A stretch of 64,000 nt of DNA from Phoebastria nigripes (GCA_035582835.1 JAYKAV010000112.1:4674361-4738360), one strand, 5' to 3'; numbered from the stretch's first letter, positions 24,875 to 50,214 are shown. Numbers and translations are program-made. Notes: a model not told the origin generated them from the letters alone.

Positions 24875-26000
24875 ATGAGTCACTATTCATCACCAGGATC
24901 AGATGGGATTCACCCAAGAGATTTTTATCAGCTAAAGGATGAAGATGCTAAACTATGAACTGCGATGTACAACCTGCTCATCAAAATGGTCTCAGTATCA
25001 AAGAAATAAGGATGGCAAGTCTGATACCAATCTTTAAAAAGGCCGTGGAGATAATCCAACAAACTATAAACCGCCAAGTCCAATTTCTGTAGTGACAAAA
25101 TTGCATGAAACTANAGCAATGCCCAGAACTTGTGTGCACAAAGGTGAGACTGAGGAATAACCCCTCTGTGTGTGTGTAAAGGGACAGATGATGCAGTCTT
25201 CCCGGGTACGTGCTAAGTTTCCTGGTGAGAAAAAATCATTCAGGACTGTAAAAGCAAAAACTGGCAGGAAGGTGCTGCAGGAGATTTTCATAATATTAAA
25301 TGACTGAATTAAATGGCAGTGAAAGCAAACATTTGATAAATGCAAAGTAAAATACTGCAATGAGGGTGGGGTGGAAAGGGAAGGAATCCTTCCCTTTTGT
25401 AGTGGTGGGTGCTACCTATCTATTCCTGCTGAGGAAATCATCGAGGACAGTTCTTTTATAGTCAGGTTCACAGCTCAAAAGAGCAAACAACATGAAAAAG
25501 GAAAAGAGAAATAAACAGAACTCATACTATAAAGGTGTATAAATCTATGGGACACTCACAGCTTGAACACTGGATGCAAGTTTGGTCCCTCCTTCTCAAA
25601 AAGGATACAGCAGAAATAGAAATGAGAGGGCAACAAGGATGGCAGAGCAAGAATGCCACAGAAGGGGACATGACCTTAGAGAGGAACAACCGAGGTAAGA
25701 CATGATAAGAGAGACACAGAATGATGAGCAATGAACAGAGTGGAGAAGGAAGTAGTGGTTTGCACAGCATGGTTCTTAAACTGCAGAACTCATTGCACGC
25801 CAAAAATATAAATGGGTTCATAGAGCACTTGAGCACTTAAGTTGAGCTCAAGGAAATAAATTTCACCGCGGCTGGGAATCACAACAATGAGCATTCAACC
25901 TTCGACTCAGGAAGTGCCTAAATGGCAGATGGCCAGAAGCCAAGTGTACACTAGACACTTCTGCTAGCAGTCATGGACAAGACGCTGAGCTAAACGAACA
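24875..26000 (+). mobile_element. Ancient CR1-type LINE, 3' half (reverse-transcriptase end plus 3' UTR)
   Basis: Several consecutive blocks match, in order and in one orientation, the widespread amniote CR1-type LINE as I remember it. They are 'gatcagatgggattcaccca' (24897, which reads as the RT motif GSDGIHPR), 'accaatctttaaaaaggccg' (25027), 'aaatctatgggacactcaca' (25541), 'ctcaaaaaggatacagcaga' (25594), 'gagggcaacaaggatggcag' (25625), 'ctgcagaactcattgcacgc' (25781), 'aaatataaatgggttcatag' (25804) and 'ctcaggaagtgcctaaatgg' (25905). The frame is broken by substitutions and indels, so it is a dead copy, 5'-truncated near 24875. It lies about 1.4 kb upstream of the CNOT11 island. Subfamily assignment needs a repeat library. 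Confidence 0.75.
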
Positions 26001-27390
26001 TCACCCTATGTTTTTGTGTACAGTTATGGACGTTTATAGCCACAGCTACTCACACGAGTTTCTTTCGTTTAAACCAGTCACTCCTATCAGGAAAACTTAG
26101 TTTCACTTCAATAAGCTATCACTCTCTCACGTCTTTTGTATTGAACCGTATCTCCTAGTCTCTCTACCAGGTTTAAGAGACCCAGAAACAGCCACTTGTG
26201 CCTTTTCCACTCTGCTGACAACTGATGTGGTTTCACCTTCCCAATCTATTGCAATGATTCTTCAACACCACAGAACCAAACCTCTTTCTCTGACAGGAAC
26301 AGAGAACTACAATTTCTCCGCAGGTCAGCAAGACAAAGGGGAAGACACAGTTGGCCTGTTCTGTATATCCTCAGCTCCTCTGTAAACTGAAATGTCTTCT
26401 CATAGACTGGGCGTTCAAGTCAGCTGACAAAGTTCATCTTTCTACCTATTTATACAGAAATCCGTATGAGTTATGAGGAACCTTCTTTTCCCACAGAGTC
26501 TTCCTCTCTAAACTACTGAGCTTTCACATCACTTCACTGAGGATATTCAACTTCTTCTCTCTATGCATCACAAGTAAGGGTGGAAAGCTCTTATTCATGT
26601 CCATGCTTTCCCCAAGTTCTCCAGCTAGCCCTACTGCACACCTACACAGATTACTTCCTCAGCAATTTGCAATCCTTTGATCTTCTTCCTAAATCTTACA
26701 GTTAAAGTCCTTGCTGCAGTTGTTAGTAAATTCTCAATTGGCCCAAACTTCTAAGGACTCCTTTGTTTCCTTGAATCCGCTGGCCATGGCAGGAAGCTCA
26801 CTGGCATCCTCTTCCATCTGCTTTACTGTTCTAGCCGGGTATCTTGCAAGCAGAGCTCTCACTGTGATCTAGTCAGCTGGTGAGTAGCTGCTCTATCAAC
26901 AAGGCTTTCAGCTCACACCTCACATGGCTGCGGACCCTGCTTTTTCCCCAAAGTCATCATTTTTTAACACCTGGGTATCTATGTGAAGCCTTTGCACCTC
27001 TCCGATCTTGGTTTCTTTCCCATCAATAATGTGAATTAAAGAACACATCTANTACTTGGTCTACATTCAGAACACTAGCTTTCAATTTATATTATTTTAG
27101 AAACTGAATCCCATCTCTTACAGCAGCATGGCTAACTAGAAAGCCAAGGTCTTCTGTGCTGGGTGACTTGGGAGGAGTGCTGATACCAGAAGAATGAGAC
27201 AGCAGAAGCAGTGTCTGCTCTCAGGACCTTCCAAGCCCTTCTTCTCTCAGCACGTATCACAGAAAGCTCTTCCTCCAGGCCATGCCCTCGGCACTTCTTC
27301 AGGCTGTGCCTGACGTGTCTGTGAGTTGCTGTCCCTCAGGAAGCACTTCCACCAGGTAAGATGGTGAAACATCGCACTTAACAGGGATGT
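26001..27390. other. Intergenic DNA upstream of CNOT11, nothing recognised
   Basis: C/T-rich single-copy-looking DNA leading into the CNOT11 CpG island. There is no long reading frame and no recognised repeat. G+C content rises from about 27240. Confidence 0.5.
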
Positions 27391-27572
27391 TCTTCCATCC
27401 CCGACTTCCAGCCACACACGACTGCGGCTCGCTGTCCTTCGGCTCTGCCGAGAACCCCACCAGCGAAGCGGCCGGTTCTCCGCTGAACTGGATCGTGCCA
27501 GAAGCACGAACGCTGCCCTCCAGGACGCCCTTCACCCCACTCGCCTCCCCTTCACCGCCCGAGGCAAGGCAG

Positions 27573-27614
27573 GGTTGCCAGGCCGCGGGCTGAGGTTGCC
27601 AGGCCGCGGGCTGA
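27573..27614. repeat. Perfect 21-base tandem duplication in the CNOT11 promoter island
   Basis: The unit at 27573-27593 (beginning ggttgccaggccgcgggc) is repeated exactly at 27594-27614. Each copy contains GCCAGGCCGCGGGC. The identity of the copies suggests a recent duplication or a collapsed/expanded small tandem array. Confidence 0.95.
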
Positions 27615-27787
27615 AGCACAGCTTTGGCGTCCCTCTCCTGTCACTCTCAGGGGCCGATCCCCCCCCCGCTGCCAGCGCCCCCGCCGTACCGGGGGCCGAG
27701 AGCCGGGGAGGCGGGCCCGCCCCAGCCGCGCGCCGCCGGGCTCCCCCTGCCGGCCCCAACGGCCGCCGCGCCCCCGCCCGGCCCCAC

Positions 27788-28144
27788 NNNNNNNNNNNNN
27801 NNNNNNNNNNNNNNNNNNNNNNNNNNNNNNNNNNNNNNNNNNNNNNNNNNNNNNNNNNNNNNNNNNNNNNNNNNNNNNNNNNNNNNNNNNNNNNNNNNNN
27901 NNNNNNNNNNNNNNNNNNNNNNNNNNNNNNNNNNNNNNNNNNNNNNNNNNNNNNNNNNNNNNNNNNNNNNNNNNNNNNNNNNNNNNNNNNNNNNNNNNNN
28001 NNNNNNNNNNNNNNNNNNNNNNNNNNNNNNNNNNNNNNNNNNNNNNNNNNNNNNNNNNNNNNNNNNNNNNNNNNNNNNNNNNNNNNNNNNNNNNNNNNNN
28101 NNNNNNNNNNNNNNNNNNNNNNNNNNNNNNNNNNNNNNNNNNNN
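27788..28144. other. Assembly gap (357 N) over the CNOT11 5' end
   Basis: Continuous N run ending 33 bases before the first visible methionine codon of CNOT11. The in-frame sequence between the gap and that codon is already protein-like ([11 protein letters not shown]), so the true start and 5' UTR are probably inside the gap. Confidence 0.99.
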
Positions 28145-41651
<13,507 letters not shown>

Positions 41652-41772
41652 AACCACTGTGCCACTGGCAAAAAAAACCAAACAACTGCCAGTGTTCTAT
41701 ACCAATTAGTTGTATATTTTAAACTTAAATCACTGGATTAATGATGTAATACACTATAAATAGCATTTAAAC

Positions 41773-41778
41773 AATAAA
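41773..41778 (+). terminator. CNOT11: CNOT11 polyadenylation signal AATAAA
   Basis: First canonical AATAAA after the CNOT11 stop codon, 122 bases downstream, followed by a T-rich and GT-rich stretch (tgctttttctg, tacttgtgtttgtgaaatg) typical of a downstream element. It gives a short 3' UTR of about 150 bases. Longer isoforms are possible. Confidence 0.75.
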
Positions 41779-41799
41779 TAATGCTTTTTCTGATACACA

Positions 41800-43504
41800 T
41801 ACTTGTGTTTGTGAAATGTGTTAGGCCTTATACTTATGCTATGTTTGACTATGGGTTAAGCTCTGTAGGTCATATGCATATCCTGAACTACAAGCTCTAA
41901 TTTCAGAGGGGATATAAATGATACTTGCCCTTTCACAGCAAATTTAAGTATTAATCTGGTGCTCACTGTCTTTGTGTCCAAAAGTCAACTTGTATCAAAT
42001 CAACTTGTATCAAAGTAAGTAACTTCAGTTCCTGTTTTCCCTTTCTTTACTGCGCAAGACCTTCTAGAAGCTGGATACAACTTCTAATGATATATGTGGT
42101 TTTCAGTGGGTAAGGGAAAGTCTGTCTTGATGTCTAGAAAAAGCTAAAGGCTTATCTTTACATGGCAGAAGTGAAGTGTTGGGTGCTGTAGGCTCAGAGC
42201 AGTACTCTCTTTTCAAGATCACTGAATTTTTCCAGAATACTGGCTCTTACCATCAGTAGTTGAAGTACCACACCTATTTCATGTTTCTAAGAATGTTTCA
42301 CTGGGGAAAGATGGTCCCATTTCTTCCATAAAAATCCAAGTCACAAGCTGCTTCTCACTTCAAAACTTGCATAGGCAGTTGCTCTGTGGCTACCAAAATT
42401 AGAACAGCCTCTTCCTTCTAAAGCATATAGTCAAGAGTACCATTCAGGTGTAAGGGAAACTGGGGAAGGAGTCTGCTAAAGTATTATTTTAAGCTGATAG
42501 TAGAATAGGTGCTGTTACTTAAGCCCTGAGACTGAAAAGGAAAGGAACTTGAAAAGCTAGCTAGTTCTAATTTAACACTGCTTGATAAATGAAAGCTGTT
42601 TTAAATCTGCATCTGCTGCTCAAATTTTTATGAAGTGCAAGATCAATAACGCAAAGTCAAGACTGTCTTTTAGCTTTCTCTTTCCAAGTAATTTAAGTTG
42701 CTTGGATTGAAAATACCATTGATCTCTCACCTCATGCAGCATAATCTTTTAGTAGGAAGTCCAGTGAGAAGTGTTCTCCAGTCCTCCAGGGGTTAGACTT
42801 GTATAGCTTGATGTAGATGTATTAGGCCAACTAAGGTAGCATTTATTTAAGGTCTGTTCCAATTCTAGACATTCTTTCTAAAACCCAAGACATTTGCTAG
42901 CAGTCATTGTTTAGCAGCAACAGTTAACCTAGCTTGTGCACTAAATTTGTACCTTAATGCTTTACATCTACTAAAGTTGACATGCAATTTGACTATCTTC
43001 TATATACTAGTACATGGTTAAAAAAACACTTTTTATAGATTTCAGGCTTTTGTTTGGAACTTAGTACTACAGCTTATAACAAAATAATAGGCTCCATCAG
43101 AAAACTGATTACTACTGCTTCAAGGTATTGCAATCTACCTTATGATTTACAGAATTACTTTAAAAGAATTTAACCCTTGCAAAAAAAAAAAAAAAAAAAA
43201 GTTGCTACTATGGTGCTATAGCAAAAGCCTAGCTGTTCTGCCTCTTCACAGTATTTGCTTGAGTTGTACTGACATACATAAATCTGCAGTCCCTGGATTT
43301 GTCCTGCAACTAAAGAAGTTATCGATTATCAAGAAACAGTCTTATGATTTTTATCACAGGCACTTCTGTAATATATTTTTATACTTGAGAAATAGGCACA
43401 GCCCATTAATTTCAGAGCCCTTTGCATTGATGAAAACATTGAAACTTGTTACTGAGTTCTGCAGTGTTTGCTTGTTAGGAGGGAAGTTTCCCCACATTCC
43501 CTGG
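41800..43504. other. Convergent intergenic interval between CNOT11 and RNF149, left part
   Basis: AT-rich DNA with no recognised gene. It contains a 15-base perfect tandem duplication (41985-42014) and a 20-base poly-A run (43181-43200). A longer CNOT11 3' UTR isoform could extend into it. Confidence 0.5.
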
Positions 43505-44097
43505 TGTATTGGGTTTACATGGCAAGGTAGTGGGGGGGGCTGCAGGGTGGCCTCTGTGAGGAGAGGCTAGTCTGCCCTGTGTTGGACCCAACTAGAACAA
43601 GTTGGCACAGGTGAGCCCCTCAGCCAGGCTGGTGGCACCTCTGCAGCAGTTCCACGTACCCCATGAAGAGGATCCACATTGGAGCAGTTCTTTAAGAACT
43701 GCAGCCCATAGGAGGGACCCCACACTGGAGCAGGGAAACAGTCTGAAGAGGGAACAGCAGAGACCAAATGTAATGCACTGACCACAACCCTCCTTCCCCA
43801 GGCCCCTGCCACCACTCACAGGGAAGGGAGAGGTACAAGAGTCAGGAGTGAAGGAATAAAGGTGAGCCTAGGAAGACCAGGGGGAAAGAAAGGTGGTTTT
43901 AATTTTGTCCTTGTTTCTCACTATCCTACTCTATTTTTAAATGGCAATAAATTAAAATTAATCTTCATCAAGTCAAGTCTGTTTTGCCTGTGATGGTAAC
44001 TGTTTATCTTGACCCATGAGTTTTTCCATCTTATTTTCTTCCCCTGGCCTATTGAAGAAGGGGAGTGAGAGCAGCCAGCCAAGGTTAACCCACTACA
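43505..44097 (+). mobile_element. Solo LTR of an avian ERVL-type endogenous retrovirus
   Basis: The 593-base element begins TGTATTGGGTTTACATGGCA and ends with a CCCACTACA terminus, giving 5'-TG...CA-3' ends. Internal hallmarks I know from abundant bird ERVL-class LTRs are present in order: a G run near 43533, a 'ggtggttttaattttgtcct' type stretch at 43893, 'tctcactatcctactctatt' at 43917, AATAAA at 43946-43951, 'caagtctgttttgcctgtga' at 43975, and 'ccagccaaggttaacccact' near the end. Flanks are CCTGG and CCAGG, compatible with a 5-base target duplication with one mismatch. No internal viral region, tRNA-primer site or coding remnant follows, so it is a recombined solo LTR. The short open frames on its minus strand are not genes. 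Confidence 0.85.
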
Positions 44098-44286
44098 CCC
44101 AGGTATTGGTTACATGGGGAAAACTCTACAACATGCAGAAAGGATCTCCCCCTTAGCTACCCAGCATAAAGTTAAGCTTTTTTTGTGCTGTGCTACTTGA
44201 GTGTCTCAGATCCATTTATATAAGTGTAGCAAAGAAAACAAAACCCTCAAGCTTCTCAGGCTTTGCTTTTTAAAAGGTTTATATAA

Positions 44287-44292
44287 TTTATT
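44287..44292 (-). terminator. RNF149: Candidate distal polyadenylation signal for RNF149 (AATAAA on minus strand)
   Basis: The plus strand reads TTTATT at these positions. It lies about 5.9 kb downstream of the RNF149 stop codon and just outside the LTR. Other minus-strand AATAAA motifs lie nearer the stop (47847-47852, 46844-46849, and near 47595 and 45873), so which one is used cannot be decided from sequence. Confidence 0.3.
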
Positions 44293-44965
44293 ATGGAATT
44301 TGAGCTTTTAGCCATTAAGTTACAACAACAATGCATAACTTGACATTCTTACAGTTGTACATACACAATGGAAAAGACATAGCCCAGTGCTTAATCCAAA
44401 CAATGCAACCAAGTTAGTACAAGGTTACCATAGAACACAGTAGATTGTGAATAGTAGCTGACAGACTAGCAAGTTCAAATGGTTCTCTGCACTTATGTTT
44501 ATAGTAGAAGTAACTGGCTTCAAAGTTTTGGACTTAAGCTTCAGACTAACAAAACGATGGAAACTCAAATTATTTTGCTCTTCTGAATTAAGTAGGATAT
44601 GCTCATTTAAAAATGCAGTATCGTTACNGTGTTTCAGATGGTGAAAAGTAGTTTCAGGTCCAATGGAAGTATAGTGGACATTTTTCAGGCAATGCATTCT
44701 TCACACAAACACATGCAATTATAGAGACATTCTACTTTTAAAACTTTCTCGAATCAAGTTTTGCAATACAGCAGGGTATCTGAGGAGAGAGATCAGGACC
44801 CATACTGAACAAAAACAAAAGCCTTCAGCTTGATTTGTGCATGTTTAATCTACAATTCCAATTCCCAAATCTTCACATATCACCTATGAGAGAAAAGAAC
44901 ACATCTAGTAAAGATCAGTCTCAAGGACAGAAGACATGTTACAATTTTTACAGCCATTCTGGTTT

Positions 44966-45036
44966 AAAAAAAAAAAAAAAAAAAAAAAAACACAAAACAC
45001 AAAAAAAACCCCAACCCAAAACCAAAAAACCACACC
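44966..45036. repeat. Poly-A run of 25 followed by A/C-rich low complexity
   Basis: Twenty-five consecutive A (44966-44990), then alternating A and C runs to about 45036. On the minus strand it reads as G/T-rich then poly-T. Confidence 0.9.
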
Positions 45037-45663
45037 ACTGCTGCCATCTTCCATTTCAGGAATTGTAATTCACCATGGCCCTATTACAAGACTGCACCTC
45101 TTCAACTTACCCAAGGGGAGAGTCTTGCTCTTCCCTCCTCCACCGCAACTCCTCATCCCCTTAGCCCAGCTCTAAAACTCAGTCAATTGCACAGTAAGGA
45201 TATTCAGTTTCCTAGTTTGTCAAAATACAGCTTTGATAGATTTAATTTTCTGCCACTTAAGCTGAATTAGTTTATCACATACTCTTAATCTGAATGTGAG
45301 ACAGAGAAAAGTAAATAGAGCAGAAAAGGAAATGAGAAAGGCCCACTCCATCTCTCCTTGTAACAGCAAGCTATTAAATTGGTCCAAAGCCATTGTGCAA
45401 AGTCTCACCCAGGTTGGTGGCTGAAGGGAGACATACAGAACAGTCTCTTGTCAAGCTGCCAACAGAATTTGATTCACCCAGCAGCCAACACCAAGAACTC
45501 CATTCCCTCCAGGTTAACCCAACAAGATACTGCCAGCTGACTCCTCTACTAGATTTCAGTACGTTCTTATTGATCTCAGTATCCTCGTCCAGCACAGAAA
45601 CACTGCATTCAATGCCAAGTGCTGAAAATTGAACCAATGAAAACTACACATGCAACCTCTCCA

Positions 45664-45772
45664 CTCAAAAAAACCCCCAAACCCAACAACCAAACCAAAA
45701 CAAACAAAAACCCACAAAAACAACAACAAAAAAAACACAAAAAGCAAACAAAACTCCCAAACACCCACCTAA
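45664..45772. repeat. A/C-only low-complexity tract
   Basis: Over 100 bases consist almost wholly of A and C (two Gs/Ts at most inside the core). The minus strand is a G/T tract with several GGG and GGGGG runs. In an RNF149 transcript it would be G/U-rich. Confidence 0.9.
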
Positions 45773-48700
45773 CCATCACAATATCATCATTACTGATGAT
45801 TGGTGCTAAAGGCTCTGTTGAGAAGAGTTCCAGTTTTATCGAACACTTGGGATGTTGATGGGTAACAAAAACATATCTTTATTACACATTGTGGCAACAA
45901 CTGAAAAAATATTCCACAAATTCAGAATGCCATTCTTAACTTACTGGTATATACTTCAAAGTACAGTTGGTATTGCTAACAGTAGTTGCATGTCTAGACT
46001 TGTCTAGACAGGAAAAGTCTGCTTTTATGGGGCAGCTAAGTAATCAGCCCAAGCTGTTGTGTCCTATCCCTTGCCATCATAATGTAAACCCAACACCTTT
46101 CACTTCTGATCAAGCTCATCACAACCTGCAAGTGGAAGATACTGCCTCTGCCTCAGACATCCTCTGAACCACAGGGCATAGGAAGTGGGGTAACCATCAC
46201 TACACACTTGCTGGGCTCCTCTCTGCACAACTACTACTGCCCAGTCTTCAAGAAAGCTTAGCAGGCCAGGCAGAAAACCAGGACTACGACTCCTGAACCA
46301 AGAAGTGATAAAAAAAAGTCTTTGCATATTTGACAAAGTTGTTGCAATGGTGTTTTCTCCGTGCCAGTTACACCCTGGCACAGGACCGGGATTCCCGAAG
46401 TGTAACAGCCTAGCTTTGGCAGGAATATACCAATGCCCAATTCATTAAGTCAGCATGGATTAAAAGCATTCTCACGATAGTTAAATTATCCTACAACTCC
46501 TCTGGCATACCTCCAGAATTTAGCACTAATTACTGCCAACAGGTTACTGGACTACATTCACACACTCAGGGCAGGGGTGAGGATCAGGGGGAAGGAGTTA
46601 CTGCTATCTAATCAAACTTCCCTAGTACATGCAAAGAATCTCCTCCAAGCATTGCTTAGAGCCAAAGAAGAATCCAGTCTGGGGCAGTTAGTAAGAGAAA
46701 ATCCAAGTTTTCTAGATAAATTGGTACTGCAGGTAAACTCACTATTAACATGCATTTAGATCTGAAATGTCTACAGTTCATTTTTGCTTGCTATCAAGAA
46801 GTCTGAAAGCTGAAGCTAGTTTAAACAGTTATTTACCATCAAGTTTATTCTCCAGTGTGGCATTTGTAGACTACTATTATTAAACTAAGATTTCTGAACA
46901 AAAAGGGCCTCTAGTCTCACTTTAAACACCAGTCCATTTTGACATGTTCATAGTTCCTTTTTAAAATCACTTGAACTTCACAAATTTTCTCCCCAGCAGT
47001 AACACCAGAACTAACAAAGCCATACTGATGAACATGATACTAACAAAACTCATTCTACAACAACATCCCCTAGTCCTGGCTAGGGATTTTCCCCAACTGA
47101 CTTATTCAACATCGCCACGGGGGGGCTGTCCGCTATACCATGCTTTAGCTTTATATAATCATGCCACATGAATGGCTCTATTAAGAAACCCTCTGCCTGA
47201 TTTCAGCAAAATCTGACAGAGACAGAGGTCTCAGGCAAGTTCCTGCATGTTTTACAAAAAAATGTACAGCTAGGAACAGAAAGAGATTGGGCCAGGGGGG
47301 GCCAGAAGGAACCCACACCACATACAGCATCAGCTCCCACATTAGGCAGGACATAGCCTAAGCAGAAGAGGCAGATTAAAGATTCTCCAAATGGTACGGA
47401 AGGGAGTCACAAGGCACCCATCCTGCAAAAACATTCATAGCAGGGAAAGACTCATTAGTTCTGACCTTCATATAAACTTTTGGTAGTTAAAGTGCTAGAA
47501 ACTAGAAATACCAGTTTGATCCAATATGATCCAATATAGTGGGTCCAGGTCAGCAAATTCTGGGAACCTGTATTTACCTATTGCTGCTTACAGCCATTTA
47601 TTCTAAAAGTAATTGATCCGAGTTATAACAGCAGGTGATAAGCTTCACATTTCTAATTCTCTCTTGCTACTGTTTTAAGCTCCATAGCTTGTCTCTTTTC
47701 TGTCATGTACTTTTTAACCTACTGCTTTTTGCTAATGCATGTCAGCTTTTTGACTGAGGTCAGACGAATGGTTCGCTTCAGAAGATTTTTGTCATCGTGC
47801 TTCCAAGGAGAGCAAACTGCTTGCTGGAGGCACTGCAATTCGGCCTTTTATTGTCATCATTCCTCAGCAGCACAGCTGGCCTTACAAGACCTAACTATAT
47901 CAAAGATGAACTATGCGCAAACCAATTTGACTGAAACAACTGTAACTACACTTGTGAAAGGCTGAAACGAAACCGGTATAGTGCCAGCATTAGAAACATA
48001 GTCCAGGAATCTTCATACTNGGATTTTTTTTAAGTCAGTAGTATTACTTACACATCAGATTTTATAAGCACGCTTTTCAATTTGCAGGTTCTTTAGCTTT
48101 CCTTCCAGCTTTCTGCCAGATGTCAGCTTTGATTCTTCAGAAAAGCTTTTGGTTTTATAGGTATAACATAAAAGCTGAAGTACTTACCACATTTCTCCCC
48201 TCCAGCATGAATATTGCGCTGCAGGTATCAGCAAGACACAATCCACAGACTGACAAGACTTCTCTTGATAATGCCTTTTGGTTCCTCCTTGAGCTAGAGT
48301 TTAAACCCTCTCAACATTTACTACATCAATGTTCAGTTTTGTGTTAAGGAAGAGGGAGAAGACTTAGATTTTAATATTGAAGAGATTGTTAAAAAGGCAG
48401 TTCTGGAAATGTTGATAAGCTTCTTTTGGAGACATAAATGTCCCTATACATTGTTTGGTTTAGTTGTGGGTTGGTTTTTCATTTGTTCAGTTTTGGAGAT
48501 GGTTGGTCAGTCATACTCCATTCCCATGTGCTTCTTATAAGATAAAGGCATCACAAAAACTTGCACCTGCTGGTGACATCAGAACTACAACCTGACAATT
48601 TTCCAGTAAACCTAAAAGTTACACTCCTACAGGGAAGAGGCAGATTTTTTTTTTTTTTTAAAGTAGGCATTAATAGGAATATTTTGAAGGAAATTTAGGG

Positions 48701-50214
48701 TGAAACATCTGCTCTGCAAAGTAGAAGTTCAGATTATATTTCCCCAGCTGAAACCTCTGTCATTTCTGGAACATTCATTCTAAAATTAAAAAAAAAAGTT
48801 ATTGCTTCTATTGAAGCTCAATATAAGTTAGAAAAAGAATTGCATATTTTCTTAAAAACATTCCAAATATACATTTTAAAAACAAAATGCACTCTAGAAC
48901 AAATGTCTAGTAAAAGACACTGTTTTAAGCAACCTGTAGTAACAGCTTTACAAAAGAAAACTGAGGAATGTAGCATATTATTTATAACATGACAATGCTA
49001 AAATCCTAAACAATTCACTTAACACTCTTAAGTAGTGTTTTAAATATACATATTTCTTTACAAAACAGTTTAGCAATTCCTTATACCACTTACAGTATAT
49101 AAATATTTGAATAAGAGGTCATAATGGAGATGCCAGGGTTTATATTTACTCTCAGATGCTTCAGGTTTCTTAAGTGTTTTACTATAAGGCACAATACTGC
49201 TAATCTAAAAGAAAGGAATAAAAGCTAATGGCAAATCCAGTCAAAACTCCTGATGTGGAATATCCAAGAGAAGAATTCCAGCATCTCTATGCAAAGGAAA
49301 AGAAAAAAACAAAACAAACCCAAACTTTGTAGAACCTAAGAAACAGTTTCAATTTGTACATAACAAAGTGGGACAGGATGGGAGCAGGAGTAAGAAGGAA
49401 TTAAGTAAATTCTTATAAATAGACTAATAAATATATTTTAGCCATAATTAGCCCTTTACCTCTGTTCTACTGAGTTTAAGATTGAAAGAGGTAACCAGTG
49501 TGCATATACCTAAATAAGTCTACATGCTCAGCACGTGAAGACCACCTAGCACAACCTATTACTGCCAAATTCAGTATAAAAGCTAGCAAGATGGAGAAAG
49601 TCTCCTTTTCTCTCAGCATCCACTCCGAGCAGAACACATTACAAGATCAAATTAGTATTTGTTACATGTAAGGAAAGTTGCAACTAGCAATTTTTTCATC
49701 ACAAAAAAGAATATGCAACATATCCGTGAAGTTATTCGATTCCTTCAAGGTTAGATTATGTCTTTTCTAAGAATATCCATCTCCAATTACAACAGATGAG
49801 AACTTTCAGAACATTTTAATAGTTGTAGTCTTGTAAGTGTTCTCCATGTGTACATACTGAATGTAAATAGTGCATCCAAAATATTTATCCGTTANACATT
49901 CTACATTGTTTTCACTGCCTAGTCTTCATCTTTGTTACAGCCCTCTGGAACACAATGACATTGTAACAATGCTTACAGAAAAAGGGTTATTGCATCTTTT
50001 TTTTAGGATGAGACATCCAGAGGAGATTTTATAAAATCCTCCTGNGTACAAAATTCTTAGTTATTAGCCCTTTTGGAACACCAGCTAGAAAAGTTTGAAA
50101 GGTAAAATAATTTACATTGTTATTTTTTCCGTTAACTAGACAAAAGTCCATACTAATTAAATAAAAAATAATAGTTCTTCAACAGTCTATTCAAGATATC
50201 TTCCATGAAGCAGT

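Larger units (their letters stand above)
44300..50214 (-). other. RNF149 3' UTR and/or intergenic DNA
   Basis: About 5.9 kb downstream of the RNF149 stop codon with no convincing coding frame on either strand. It includes a poly-A/A-C-rich tract at 44966-45036, a second A/C-rich tract at 45664-45772 (G/U-rich on an RNF149 transcript) and a 10-base tandem duplication (47517-47536). Some of it must be RNF149 3' UTR, but the boundary is unknown. Confidence 0.45.

Noticed and set aside
43567..43819. Two minus-strand open frames of 75-82 codons
   Set aside because: They lie entirely within the solo LTR, which does not encode protein in that orientation.
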